Source: Christensenella sp. UBA7584
GTDB taxonomy: Bacteria > Bacillota > Clostridia > Christensenellales > UBA1242
DNA: 55,075 nucleotides
Reading direction: 5' to 3'
NCBI GenBank assembly: GCA_002477805.1
Contig: DLKQ01000017.1
Coordinates: 1 to 55,075, forward strand
Under the pieces are notes generated by a model. It was not told where the DNA came from, ran no database searches, and saw only the letters and a program-made list of their open reading frames with translations. Every line of letters starts with the position of its first letter. Position 1 is the first letter of the stretch. Positions 44,190 to 53,298 of the stretch are shown here, piece after piece. The position numbers were made by a program, and so were the translations under genes.

Positions 44190-46151
44190 ATGGAGCAACC
44201 AAAAATTCCAACCCCACAAGCGGTGATTGGTAAAATGACAGTGAGGCACGCAGTAAAAAAAGCGGAGCAACAAAGAAAAGAAGAGTTAAGTAAATGGCAA
44301 GAAAAAGGATTTTCTAGCCAAAAGTCTTATGCTCTTTTTTTAAAAGACAATGATTTGAAAAAAACAAAAAATTCAAATCTAAAAAGAGACATCGTGGTAG
44401 AAAATTCTCGAAAAAAGATTGAGGCAAATGAAGCTGAGCTTTTAAATTGGAAAGAAAAAGGTTTTGCAAGTAAAGAGGACTATGCAATTTTTTTGATGGC
44501 TGAAGAGAAAAAAGAGATAAAGAATCAGCAAATCAAAATGATTGCAAATGACAAATCAGGAAAAATGACAGCCAAAAAGGCTTTAGCACTACTTGCTGTT
44601 GGTGGTATATCTGCTTTGGGTGCTGGGTTTGTTTTGAATAAAAAGGCTGGAGAATTGACAGATTATGGTAATTCGGTTATTGATACAGAGTATATGCCAA
44701 ATATTGATGTCGATGTGCCAATTTCGGGCAAAATTGATCCTCAGGTTTTTGAAGATATTGTAAAATCTTCAAAATATCAAAAAAAGGTTGGAGCAGAACT
44801 TGAATTTGCAAACAACTCTGTTGCTGAATTAAAGGAAGATTTAACAACGCAAGTTAATCCAATCAAAAGTGAACTTAATAACTTGTTTTCAAAAAATGGT
44901 ATTTCTGAAAGTAGTATTACTACAACAAGTGGAATAAACACTTCTAGTGCCGATGGAAAAACTATTAATTTTAAATGTCTAAGAGGCAGAAATGAAAGTT
45001 TAACTGATTGGATTATTAGGGGAAACCAAGAATTTAGTGGGAATGATGCATTTTTAGAACAACTTAAACAAGAGCACGCTGAAAAGATTTTTAAAGAATC
45101 AGAAAAAATTAGTATGCTTTTTGAACAAAATGGAATAGAAAAGACATATGAAAACCTTGCAAATCTACACGCTTTCCTTGATTTTGATACTTGTCCTCCT
45201 AATAATGATTTTTTTGATAAAGCAAGACTTGCAAAATTATATCCAGATTGTTTTAGTGAAGAGCAGATGCAGGCTCGTATCAGTAAACCAGAATCATTGC
45301 CTGATGGTGTGAGTCAAGAACTTGTTGACTTTCTTACGGAATATTACAAAAATCACGGTGTTGTTATACCAAACAAGAATGATAGTTATGAGTTTTTTGT
45401 CAGGTTTCCAAACTATCGTAAATTACTTGAAGCAAATGGATTTGAGGCAGATGTTAATACATTCCGAGATGCCTTGAATTATGTTACTGTTAATAAAGAA
45501 GTGTATCCTGAATGTTATGAATGGCAAACATATTATATAAAACTAAAAGACACACCCCTAGAAGAGGTACATAATCAAATTTTACAAATGGATAAGCCAG
45601 ATAGTATATATAAGCCTTGCGATGTCGAAGGCTATAGAATGATGACAAATAGTTTTGATAGATTGAAAGAAAAATATATCAATGCTTTTGAGGGTTCTGA
45701 CCAAGAGAGAGTTAGACAACTTTTTGAAGAGCTTGAAAACGCTCAAACCTCATATGACCAAAATATTGCAGATGTTTGGAATAATTATGTTTCTGAGATT
45801 GGAAATATTCAAGAATCTATGGTTGATCAGTGGTATGCAAACTACGATCCAAGTGCTTTTAGTATGTATTCGGGTGATACTACACTTGACAACAATGTTC
45901 AAGATATGATTGTAGGTGATCAAAAACAAAGTTTAAGTACAGATATTTCGATTGATGAGCAAAGTTCAAATTCAATAGGAGATATGCTTTCTAATTTACC
46001 ACTTGAAAGTATGGCAAAAATTAGTGCTTGTGCACTTGCTGGTGGGGTTGCTCTTTATGCTGGACTTAAAATACTTGAGCGTCACGAGAAATCTAAATCA
46101 GAAAAACAAGCCAACAATGTTGAGAAAAAATCTGACGAAATGCAACTTTAA
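44190..46151 (+). CDS. Unknown protein with two membrane segments and a duplicated WxEKGF module
   Basis: I do not recognise this 653-residue protein. The N-terminus holds a repeated 28-residue module (about 31-58 and 82-109): ExxLxxWxEKGFxSxxxYAxFL, then Lys-rich residues. A first hydrophobic segment lies at about 131-149 and a second at about 608-627, with a 460-residue, largely helical domain between them and a short Lys/Glu-rich tail. Both ends should be on the same side, the middle on the other. There is no signal peptidase site and no catalytic motif. AAGGAG precedes the ATG. It has a strong promoter, a 5' UTR hairpin and an upstream 0A-like box. It is monocistronic with a terminator at 46246. 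Confidence 0.75.
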   Translation: MEQPKIPTPQAVIGKMTVRHAVKKAEQQRKEELSKWQEKGFSSQKSYALFLKDNDLKKTKNSNLKRDIVVENSRKKIEANEAELLNWKEKGFASKEDYAIFLMAEEKKEIKNQQIKMIANDKSGKMTAKKALALLAVGGISALGAGFVLNKKAGELTDYGNSVIDTEYMPNIDVDVPISGKIDPQVFEDIVKSSKYQKKVGAELEFANNSVAELKEDLTTQVNPIKSELNNLFSKNGISESSITTTSGINTSSADGKTINFKCLRGRNESLTDWIIRGNQEFSGNDAFLEQLKQEHAEKIFKESEKISMLFEQNGIEKTYENLANLHAFLDFDTCPPNNDFFDKARLAKLYPDCFSEEQMQARISKPESLPDGVSQELVDFLTEYYKNHGVVIPNKNDSYEFFVRFPNYRKLLEANGFEADVNTFRDALNYVTVNKEVYPECYEWQTYYIKLKDTPLEEVHNQILQMDKPDSIYKPCDVEGYRMMTNSFDRLKEKYINAFEGSDQERVRQLFEELENAQTSYDQNIADVWNNYVSEIGNIQESMVDQWYANYDPSAFSMYSGDTTLDNNVQDMIVGDQKQSLSTDISIDEQSSNSIGDMLSNLPLESMAKISACALAGGVALYAGLKILERHEKSKSEKQANNVEKKSDEMQL

Positions 46152-46245
46152 TTTAATTAATTAAAGACAAATATAAAAAATTTTAAATATTAATGTGAAG
46201 TTAATATAAATCTTGTTAATATAAAAGAGAACCTTTAGTTAATGA

Positions 46246-46289
46246 AGTGAACCTCAAAAGTTAGATAGCTTTATGAGGTTCACTTTTTT
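46246..46289 (+). terminator. Terminator after the 653-aa gene
   Basis: AGTGAACCTCA...TGAGGTTCACTTTTTT with an inner AAAG/CTTT helix. Confidence 0.8.
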
Positions 46290-46296
46290 GTCAATC

Positions 46297-46326
46297 AGAT
46301 AGTCTGGTGGCTTTATTTATGTTTAC
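46297..46326 (+). repeat. Dispersed 30-bp repeat, copy 2
   Basis: AGATAGTCTGGTGG plus a T-rich part ending GTTTAC; 27 of 30 bases match copy 1 at 16060. It starts 7 nt after a terminator T run. Confidence 0.6.
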
Positions 46327-46432
46327 CAATTAAGAAAATGCTTATCAACTAGAATTCAAAGTAAAGTTAGCTAAAGTGAATTTTATTAATGAAGAGCAAA
46401 TAAACTTTTTTCTATTTAGTTGTCAAAAACAC

Positions 46433-46461
46433 TTGAAAAATTCTTGATATTAGAGTATAAT
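46433..46461 (+). promoter_or_regulatory. Sigma-A-type promoter of aspS
   Basis: TTGAAA (46433-46438), 17 bp and TATAAT (46456-46461). The leader is only about 25 nt, so there is no T-box. Confidence 0.7.
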
Positions 46462-46492
46462 TTTAAGTAAACATAATTTAGGAGCGAATAAA

Positions 46493-48238
46493 ATGGAAAA
46501 CAAATATCGTTCACAGCGTTGTGGCGAAGTTACCGAACAATTTCTTAACAAAAAAGTTAAAATAGCTGGTTGGGTTAATAGTATCCGTGACCATGGTGGA
46601 ATAACTTTTATTGACTTAAGAGACCAAGAAGGTCTTGTTCAGGTTGTTGTAAATGACGACAAAATGCTAAAAGGTGTAACGCGTGAAGCAGTTATTTCTG
46701 TTGAAGGAAATGTTAGAATGAGAGGTGAGGGAAATATCAACCCAAAACTAAAAACTGGTAAGGTTGAAGTCGTTGCAAATACATTGGAAGTACTAGGTGG
46801 GGTTTTTTCTCCTCTACCTTTCGATGTCGAAGATAGTAAAAATGTAAGAGAAGATGTAAGATTAAAATATCGTTTTTTAGACCTTCGTAATCCAGCTCTT
46901 TATAACAACATTATTTTCCGAAGCAAAGTTAACGCATTTTTGCGTAAGGAAATGACTGAACTTGGATTCTTGGAAATTACAACACCGATAATTACATCAT
47001 CTAGCCCAGAGGGGGCAAGAGACTTTATTGTACCTGCTAGGCACTTTCCCGGAAAGTTTTATGCACTTCCTCAAGCGCCTCAAACATTCAAGCAACTTTT
47101 AATGGTTGGTGGTTTTGAAAAATACTTCCAAATAGCACCTTGTTTCCGTGATGAAGATGCTCGTGCAGACCGAACAGCAGGAGAGTTTTACCAACTTGAT
47201 ATGGAAATGAGTTTTGCAACTCAAGAAGATGTAATGGCTGTTGGTGAAAAAGTTTATTATGACCTTTTCAAAACTTTTGGTAAAAAAGAAGTTAGCCCAG
47301 CACCATTTAGGCGTATTCCTTTTGCTGAAAGTATGGAAAAATATGGAACAGATAAACCTGACCTTCGCAACCCGCTTGAAATTGTTGATGTGTCTGAAGT
47401 TTTTGCAAACACTGGATTTAACGCATTTAAAGGTAGTACAGTAAAAGCAATTTGCGTGCACAATTTATCTGGACAACCAAGGTCTTTCTATGACAACCTT
47501 ACCAATTTTATGGTTGAAAACGGCAGTAAAGGTCTTGCTTGGATAAAAGTTGAAGATAATTTTGCTTTCAATAGCCCTATTGCAAAATTTTTGACCGAAG
47601 AGGAGCAAAAAGCATTAATTCAAAAAACTGACGCAAAAGTTGGAAGTTCCATTTTTATGCTTGCTGGTAAAAAGCAGATTACAACTAAGCTTGCAGGTAT
47701 TTTAAGAAATGAACTTGGTGCTAGGCTCAATCTTTGTGACCCAAACAAGTTTGAACTTTGCTGGATTGTTGATTTTCCTATGTTTGAACTTGGTGACAAC
47801 AATAAAGTTGAAATGGCTCACAACCCATTTACCAAGCCTCAAGGTGGTCTCGAAGCTATGAGTAAACCTCCACTTGAGATTAAAGCTTTTCAGTTTGACC
47901 TTGTCGGTAATGGAGTTGAACTTGTTAGTGGCGGAGAGCGTAACACAAACATTGACATAATGATAAAAGCTTTTGATATTGCTGGTTACCCTGAAGAAGA
48001 ACTTGCAAAACGCTTTCCTGCACTTTACAATGCTTTCAAATATGGTGCACCACCACACGCTGGAATGGCTCTTGGGATTGATAGAACTATTATGTTACTT
48101 CTTGATGAGCCTAATGTGCGCGAGGTTATTGCATTTCCACTTAATAAATCGGGTTATGACCCACTTATGAACGCACCAAACACTGTAACAGAGAAACAAC
48201 TTGAAGAAGTTCACATAAAAATTGATATAAAAGAATAG
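46493..48238 (+). CDS. aspS: Aspartyl-tRNA synthetase
   Basis: Class IIb synthetase that loads aspartate onto tRNA-Asp (and tRNA-Asn in species with the amidotransferase route). The N-terminal OB-fold anticodon domain (VKIAGWVNSIRDHGGITFIDL) precedes the core: motif 2 (CFRDEDARADRTAGEFYQLD), a bacterial GAD insert (about 280-400) and motif 3 (HAGMALGIDRTIMLLL). The 581-residue length and the DPLMNAPNTV ending are typical of the bacterial type. TAGGAG lies before the ATG. It heads a run of translation genes (aspS, ABC-F, cysS), with a hairpin after it. Confidence 0.97.
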   Translation: MENKYRSQRCGEVTEQFLNKKVKIAGWVNSIRDHGGITFIDLRDQEGLVQVVVNDDKMLKGVTREAVISVEGNVRMRGEGNINPKLKTGKVEVVANTLEVLGGVFSPLPFDVEDSKNVREDVRLKYRFLDLRNPALYNNIIFRSKVNAFLRKEMTELGFLEITTPIITSSSPEGARDFIVPARHFPGKFYALPQAPQTFKQLLMVGGFEKYFQIAPCFRDEDARADRTAGEFYQLDMEMSFATQEDVMAVGEKVYYDLFKTFGKKEVSPAPFRRIPFAESMEKYGTDKPDLRNPLEIVDVSEVFANTGFNAFKGSTVKAICVHNLSGQPRSFYDNLTNFMVENGSKGLAWIKVEDNFAFNSPIAKFLTEEEQKALIQKTDAKVGSSIFMLAGKKQITTKLAGILRNELGARLNLCDPNKFELCWIVDFPMFELGDNNKVEMAHNPFTKPQGGLEAMSKPPLEIKAFQFDLVGNGVELVSGGERNTNIDIMIKAFDIAGYPEEELAKRFPALYNAFKYGAPPHAGMALGIDRTIMLLLDEPNVREVIAFPLNKSGYDPLMNAPNTVTEKQLEEVHIKIDIKE

Positions 48239-48240
48239 TC

Positions 48241-48277
48241 ACAAATGATGGCAAAACGTAGCGCCATCATTATTTGT
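48241..48277 (+). terminator. Hairpin between aspS and the ABC-F gene
   Basis: AATGATGGC (48244-48252) pairs with GCCATCATT (48263-48271). Only a weak T run follows (ATTTGT), so it may attenuate rather than end transcription. Confidence 0.5.
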
Positions 48278-48290
48278 AAAAGGAGGCAAA

Positions 48291-49874
48291 ATGATAACAG
48301 TAACAAATCTGGAATTGTCTTTTGGCGGGCAACCACTTTTTAAAGATGTAAATTTAAAATTCACCTCAGGGAACTGCTATGGTGTAATTGGCGCTAACGG
48401 TGCAGGTAAGTCGTCATTTTTAAAACTTCTTTCTGGAGAACTTGAAGCAAGTAAAGGAAGTATTGAGATTCCGCCAAAACTTCGTATGTCTGTTTTAAAA
48501 CAAGACCATTTTCAGTTCGATAATTTTACAGTTATGGACACTGTGATTATGGGAAATAAAAAACTTTATGACATAATGAAAGAAAAAGATGAACTTTATT
48601 TAAAACCTGATTTCAGTGAAGAAGACGGAAATCGTGCTGCCGAACTTGAAGCTGAGTTTGCAGAAATGGGAGGCTGGGACGCTGAAAGTGATGCTTCTAA
48701 ACTTTTAAATGGTCTTGGAATTGATGACAAATTTCACTATGAAATGATGCATACACTTAATGGTTCCATAAAGGTAAAGGTTCTTCTTGCTCAGGCTTTG
48801 TTTGGGAATCCAGATATCTTGCTTCTCGATGAGCCAACAAACCATATGGACGAAAAAAGTATTATGTGGCTTGAGGACTTTTTACTTGATTATCAGGGTA
48901 CTGTGATTGTAGTTTCTCACGATAGGTATTTTTTGAACACTGTATGTACTCATATTGTTGATGTGGATTATGGGAAAATTACTATGTGGGTCGGCAACTA
49001 TGACTTTTGGTATGAGAGCAGTCAGCTTATGCAACAATTAACCAAACAGCAAAACATTGCAAAAGAAAAGAAAATTGAAGAATTAAAAGCATTCATTCGA
49101 AGATTTGGTGCAAATAAAAGTATGGCAAGACAAGCTACAAGCCGAAAAAAGATGCTTGAAAAAATTAAAATTGAAGAAATGCCTGCATCAAATAGAAAAT
49201 ACCCTTATATAAATTTTAAGTTTGAAAAAGAACTCGGAAAAGAAATTTTGGAGTTTGACCGCGTTAATTATACTTTCGAAGGCAAAAAGGTTTTAGATAA
49301 TATTTCTTTTAGGGTAAACAAAGATGATAAGATTGCAATTTTAGGTAACAATGAAAATGCGGTTACAGCATTATTTAACCTTATGGCAGGCAAGGTTCAG
49401 CCTGATAGCGGGAAAATTAGTTGGGGTAAAAGTGTGATTCTAAGTTATCTCCCAAAAGAAAAAAGTGAATATTTTAAAACAGACTTAAAAATTGTTGATT
49501 GGCTTGCTGGATTTAGTAAAGAAAAAGACGGAACTTTTTTGCGTGGATTTCTTGGAAGGATGCTCTTTAGTGGTGATGATGCTAATAAACAAGTCAAAGT
49601 TCTTAGCGGTGGCGAAAAAGTTAGATGTATGCTTTCAAAAACAATGGTTGAAGGCGCAAATGTTTTGCTTTTTGACCAACCAACAAATCACCTTGACCTT
49701 GAGAGTATAACAGCATTAAACAATGGAATGACCGATTTTAAAGGTGTTATTTTGTTTTCATCTCACGACCACGCACTCTTGCAGAGTGTTGCAAACAGAA
49801 TTTTCGAAATTAAAGATGGAAAACTCATTGACAGAATGACAGATTATGATTCTTATTTAGAAACAAGAAAATAA
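48291..49874 (+). CDS. ABC-F family ATPase with one degenerate ATP site
   Basis: Soluble tandem ATPase of the ABC-F family, closest in layout to YbiT/YkpA (527 residues), thought to act on the ribosome E-site. NBD1 has Walker A GANGAGKS (34-41) and Walker B LLLDEPTNHMD (E181), but its signature is LNGSI (156-160) instead of LSGGE. The linker (about 230-310) is Lys/Gln-rich. NBD2 has an intact signature LSGGE (438-442), but its Walker A reads GNNENAVT (352-359) without GKS/T, and Gln463 replaces the catalytic Glu (FDQPTNHLD). Site 1 is therefore intact and site 2 lost on both sides. AAGGAGG precedes the ATG. cysS follows in 66 bp. Confidence 0.93.
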   Translation: MITVTNLELSFGGQPLFKDVNLKFTSGNCYGVIGANGAGKSSFLKLLSGELEASKGSIEIPPKLRMSVLKQDHFQFDNFTVMDTVIMGNKKLYDIMKEKDELYLKPDFSEEDGNRAAELEAEFAEMGGWDAESDASKLLNGLGIDDKFHYEMMHTLNGSIKVKVLLAQALFGNPDILLLDEPTNHMDEKSIMWLEDFLLDYQGTVIVVSHDRYFLNTVCTHIVDVDYGKITMWVGNYDFWYESSQLMQQLTKQQNIAKEKKIEELKAFIRRFGANKSMARQATSRKKMLEKIKIEEMPASNRKYPYINFKFEKELGKEILEFDRVNYTFEGKKVLDNISFRVNKDDKIAILGNNENAVTALFNLMAGKVQPDSGKISWGKSVILSYLPKEKSEYFKTDLKIVDWLAGFSKEKDGTFLRGFLGRMLFSGDDANKQVKVLSGGEKVRCMLSKTMVEGANVLLFDQPTNHLDLESITALNNGMTDFKGVILFSSHDHALLQSVANRIFEIKDGKLIDRMTDYDSYLETRK

Positions 49875-49880
49875 TAAATT

Positions 49881-49908
49881 TTGAATACAATAAAAATGAC
49901 TTTATAAA
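49881..49908 (+). promoter_or_regulatory. Possible internal promoter before cysS
   Basis: TTGAAT (49881-49886), a 16-bp spacer and TATAAA (49903-49908). There is no terminator before it, so cysS may be read from both upstream and here. Confidence 0.4.
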
Positions 49909-49940
49909 AATTTTAGCATATATCATTATAGGAGTTAAAA

Positions 49941-51404
49941 ATGAAAATATATAACACTTTAACCAATCAAAAGGAAGAGTTCGTACCAGTAAAAGCTGGA
50001 GAAGTGGGTATTTATGTCTGTGGTGTAACTGTTTATGCTCCTTTACATTTAGGACATATCAGAACATATGTTGCGTATGATGTTATGACAGAGTACTTGA
50101 GAGAATTTAAAAATTACAAAGTAAATTATATTCGTAATATTACCGATGTTGGTTCTGTTGTTGGTGATGCAGATGAAGGTGAAGATAAAATTGAACTAAA
50201 GGCAAAGGACCAAAAAGTTCATCCGCTAGAACTTGTTGATATAAATATTAAGGGAATGTGGGATAGTCTTGATGCAGTAAGATGTAAAAGACCTAATATA
50301 TCGCCTAGAGCGACTGGACATATTGTCGAAATTATTGAAGCTGTTCAAAAAATGATAGACGCAGGTTATGCTTATGAACTTGATGGAAATGTGTATCTTG
50401 ATGTATCTAAAATCAAAAATTATGGAGAGCTTAGTGGAAATACTTTAAACAAATTGAGTGCTGGGGCAAGAATTTCGTGCGATGAGAGAAAACATACCCC
50501 TTATGATTTTGCTGTCTGGAAAAAAGCGCAGCAAACAAGTGTTCTCAAATGGAATAGCCCTTGGGGTGTTGGTTATCCTGGTTGGCATATTGAATGTTCA
50601 GTTATGAGCACCAAATATCTTGGAACAACTTTTGATATTCACGGTGGAGGAAGAGAATTAGCTTTTCCACATCACGAAAATGAAATTGCTCAAAATTATG
50701 CACTCTTTGGAAAGGAGCCGGTCAAGTACTGGGTTCACACTGGTATGCTCAATGCAAGTGATGGTACAAAAATGAGTAAGTCAAAAGGTAATTATGTAAC
50801 AGTTGAAGATGCACTCAAAAGTTATGGCGCAAGAAATCTTAGATATATGGCTTGTTTTGCACACTATCGCTCACCAATTAGTTTTAGTGACAAGCTTTTT
50901 TCGCAAATAAATGCTGAATATGAAAAAATGGAAAATTTTTATATAAATCTTTGCAAAAATGTAAAAGACTCATACAATAAAAATTTAGCAGATGCACTTA
51001 AGGTTTTTAAAGTAAATTTTGAGAAAGAAATGGACGATGATTTTAACACATCAAATGCTCTAAGCGAAATCTTTGGGTTTATTAAAAATGCAAATCAAAT
51101 TATATCTTCACAAGACTATGATGCAAAAAATGTGCAAGAAATTACTGAATTTTTTGTGAAAATGAATAAAATTTTTAAAGTTTTTGATTTTCTAGAGCAA
51201 AAACAAGAGGAAGATGATGAAAGAGTAACAACAATTCAACAACTTGTTGATGATCGTAATTTGTGCAGAAAAAACAAAGATTTTGCAAATGCGGATAAAA
51301 TTAAAGAGCAAATTATAAAAATGGGTGCTATAATTACAGATAACAAAGATGGAACGACATCATTTAAAATAAAGGGGGTAAAAAATTGGAAAGAAGAACA
51401 ATAG
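49941..51404 (+). CDS. cysS: Cysteinyl-tRNA synthetase
   Basis: Class I synthetase that loads cysteine onto tRNA-Cys. The zinc-binding Cys27 (YVCGVTVY), the HIGH motif (PLHLGHIRT, 36-39), the zinc region GWHIECSVMS, the ERS-type stretch FPHHENEIAQ and the KMSKS loop (GTKMSKSKGN, about 277-281) are all present. The helical C-terminal domain ends normally, and 487 residues is slightly above the usual 460-470. TAGGAG lies before the ATG. The last 19 nt overlap the next gene, indicating coupled translation. Confidence 0.97.
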   Translation: MKIYNTLTNQKEEFVPVKAGEVGIYVCGVTVYAPLHLGHIRTYVAYDVMTEYLREFKNYKVNYIRNITDVGSVVGDADEGEDKIELKAKDQKVHPLELVDINIKGMWDSLDAVRCKRPNISPRATGHIVEIIEAVQKMIDAGYAYELDGNVYLDVSKIKNYGELSGNTLNKLSAGARISCDERKHTPYDFAVWKKAQQTSVLKWNSPWGVGYPGWHIECSVMSTKYLGTTFDIHGGGRELAFPHHENEIAQNYALFGKEPVKYWVHTGMLNASDGTKMSKSKGNYVTVEDALKSYGARNLRYMACFAHYRSPISFSDKLFSQINAEYEKMENFYINLCKNVKDSYNKNLADALKVFKVNFEKEMDDDFNTSNALSEIFGFIKNANQIISSQDYDAKNVQEITEFFVKMNKIFKVFDFLEQKQEEDDERVTTIQQLVDDRNLCRKNKDFANADKIKEQIIKMGAIITDNKDGTTSFKIKGVKNWKEEQ

Positions 51405-52045
51405 TTGCGGTTGTTGGTAATGCTGCTTGTTGGTATGAAAGTTGTAAACCAGAAGATAGAAAAAAATGGAATATTGCCTATGAACTTGGAAAAACTTTGA
51501 TAGATAACGGTTTTAGGGTTTTGACAGGTGGGGGAAGAGGTGTTATGCGTGCTGCAATGGCAGGAGCTCATTCAAGTGAAAAATATCGTGAGGGTGATAC
51601 CATTGCCATAGGACCATCTTATGATGAAAATGAAGTAAATGATTTTGCGGATATAGTTATTCCAACTGGATTAGATGGTTTTAGAGATAATATAGTTGCG
51701 AATTGTCCTGTTGTTGTTGCTGTTGGTGGGGGTAGCGGAACTCTCCGTGAAATTAGTGCAGGTTGGAAACAAGCTAGGTTAGTTTTGGCATATACCAATG
51801 TTGATGGCTGGAGCGCTAAAATAGCTGGTTTACCATTAGACGGAAATCGTCGCTATGATTTTCCTGAAGATAAAATATGGCCTGTTGAAAATGCAGCTGA
51901 GGTTATTAAAATCATAAAAGAGTGGCTTCCCAAATATAACAAGGTTTTAGGTAAACTTAAAATTGGAGCAGCTTCGTTTAATCAAAAAATGGAATCAAAT
52001 TGGGTTGGGCCTGTGGTAACAACCGAAATAAAAAAACTAGATTAG
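51386..52045 (+). CDS. SLOG-superfamily nucleotide-binding protein (TIGR00725/LOG-like)
   Basis: Rossmann-fold protein of the group often labelled lysine decarboxylase-like or DprA-related. Signatures are the N-terminal strand IVAVVGNAACWYE, the first Gly-rich loop LTGGGRGVM and the second VGGGSGTLREI, which corresponds to the PGGxGTxxE phosphate-binding motif. Members bind nucleotides or nucleotide-derived ligands; the exact reaction here is unknown. The 219 residues include a short C-terminal extension. The start is a TTG within the cysS end, supported by AGGGGGT 7 nt upstream and the lack of any better in-frame start. It is the last gene of the run, ended by a terminator. Confidence 0.82.
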   Translation: MERRTIVAVVGNAACWYESCKPEDRKKWNIAYELGKTLIDNGFRVLTGGGRGVMRAAMAGAHSSEKYREGDTIAIGPSYDENEVNDFADIVIPTGLDGFRDNIVANCPVVVAVGGGSGTLREISAGWKQARLVLAYTNVDGWSAKIAGLPLDGNRRYDFPEDKIWPVENAAEVIKIIKEWLPKYNKVLGKLKIGAASFNQKMESNWVGPVVTTEIKKLD

Positions 52046-52070
52046 ATTTTTGAAAATAGTTTTATATTTA

Positions 52071-52107
52071 ATAAGAGTGTACTTCTATATAGCATCACTC
52101 TTTTTTT
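52071..52107 (+). terminator. Terminator of the cysS transcript
   Basis: AAGAGTG...CACTCTTTTTTTG. The 440 bp from here to 52551 are AT-rich; I see no ORF, RNA or clear sigma-A promoter there, only weak AT-rich -10-like strings. Confidence 0.75.
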
Positions 52108-52551
52108 GTTAATTTTAGAATACCAAAACTATTTATTTTTAAAATTAATTGATTTTTTATTAAGTATTTGATTTTGAGACATTTTATAACTTAAAAATTT
52201 TGGTTATATAAAAAAACTAATTTAAGCTTATGTTAAAGATAAAAATCATTAAAAACTTTAGAGAATGTGTTATATTGCAAACAATTGTTTATGAAAAATA
52301 GTTAAAGTTAAAAACTATACTTGTTTAAATTTTGAATAAAATTAAAAGACAATATACAGGCACTTTGTTATTATAAAGTAGTTGTATTTATTTTAACATC
52401 AGTTAATATTGGTTAAAAAGTAAGTTTACAGATAGTATTCCTGATGTGGTAAAAAACTTGCAACAGATAAAACGCTTTTTGTTTTGTATTAATTAATAAG
52501 CAAAAAATGATGTTTTTGTTTAAATAAAAAAAATCTGCCAATAATTATTTT

Positions 52552-53016
52552 ATGAAAAAATTTGTTGCAGTTTGTGTTATTTGTTGCTCATTACTTTTTT
52601 TGAAAAGCCCTTTTGTACTTTCGGAGCTTTCACAAAACTATGAAGGCACTTATACTTTTTATTCATTAGAAAATTTGCAAGATAGTCGTGTTGATGTTGT
52701 TAAAAGCGGAAATGGTTATCTGCTTTCTTGTGATACATCGGTCGCTGGGGATATTTATAAAACTCTAAACCAAAGTTCTTTACAGGGAGAAAGTTTTTGT
52801 TTTCGTGGAGACAGGAGTAGTGCTTTTAAAATTATTGAGGAGCTTTCAGCGAATGTTTTAAAGGCAGAAGATTTTGGTGGAATTTACATTGTTTATGCCT
52901 ATACGCAAAAACTTTTAAGTAGTACTTTAATTGGTGGTGAAAAAGTTAATATTCAAATCGCTGTAAACAAAAATTTAGTTACAGTTGGAACACCGCTCAT
53001 TTTAGGTGGTTATTAA
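52552..53016 (+). CDS. Secreted small protein, possibly YwmB-like
   Basis: A 154-residue protein with an N-terminal signal sequence (about 1-24, Cys-rich hydrophobic core) and no later membrane segment. The mature part is a small alpha/beta domain that ends VGTPLILGGY. The ending resembles the GTPI-type ending of the sporulation-associated YwmB proteins, and in Bacillus ywmB lies close to spoIID and spoIIQ; here a SpoIIQ-like gene follows. The protein is shorter than YwmB (about 240), so the name stays tentative. The ATG has no Shine-Dalgarno sequence and the only -10-like sequence is weak, so a sporulation sigma factor or leaderless start is possible. Confidence 0.6.
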   Translation: MKKFVAVCVICCSLLFLKSPFVLSELSQNYEGTYTFYSLENLQDSRVDVVKSGNGYLLSCDTSVAGDIYKTLNQSSLQGESFCFRGDRSSAFKIIEELSANVLKAEDFGGIYIVYAYTQKLLSSTLIGGEKVNIQIAVNKNLVTVGTPLILGGY

Positions 53017-53298
53017 ATTACTTGAATTAGTAAAAATATAATAACTTTTTAGATAAATATTATAAATAAATCAATATATTCTATATTGCAAAATTTTGTA
53101 AATAAAGCTAAATCTAAAATGTAAATATTTTTATTATTTGCAGAAAATATTTAGCCTAGTTTTATGAAAGATGATTATTTTGTATAATTTAGCAATAAAA
53201 AAGTTAAAAAAATATGAATTTTTTGTGTAAAAAGTGAAATTTTTTGTTTAAGTTCTCAAAAAGTGGTTAATATTGAGTGTAAGGGAGGATTGAAAAAA

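Noticed and set aside
47099..47461. Minus-strand frames inside aspS
   Set aside because: Antisense shadows of a clearly conserved gene, without ribosome binding sites.
53263..53298. GTG 53263 as start of the SpoIIQ-like protein
   Set aside because: The ribosome binding site GGGAGG lies after it; TTG 53299 is correctly spaced.
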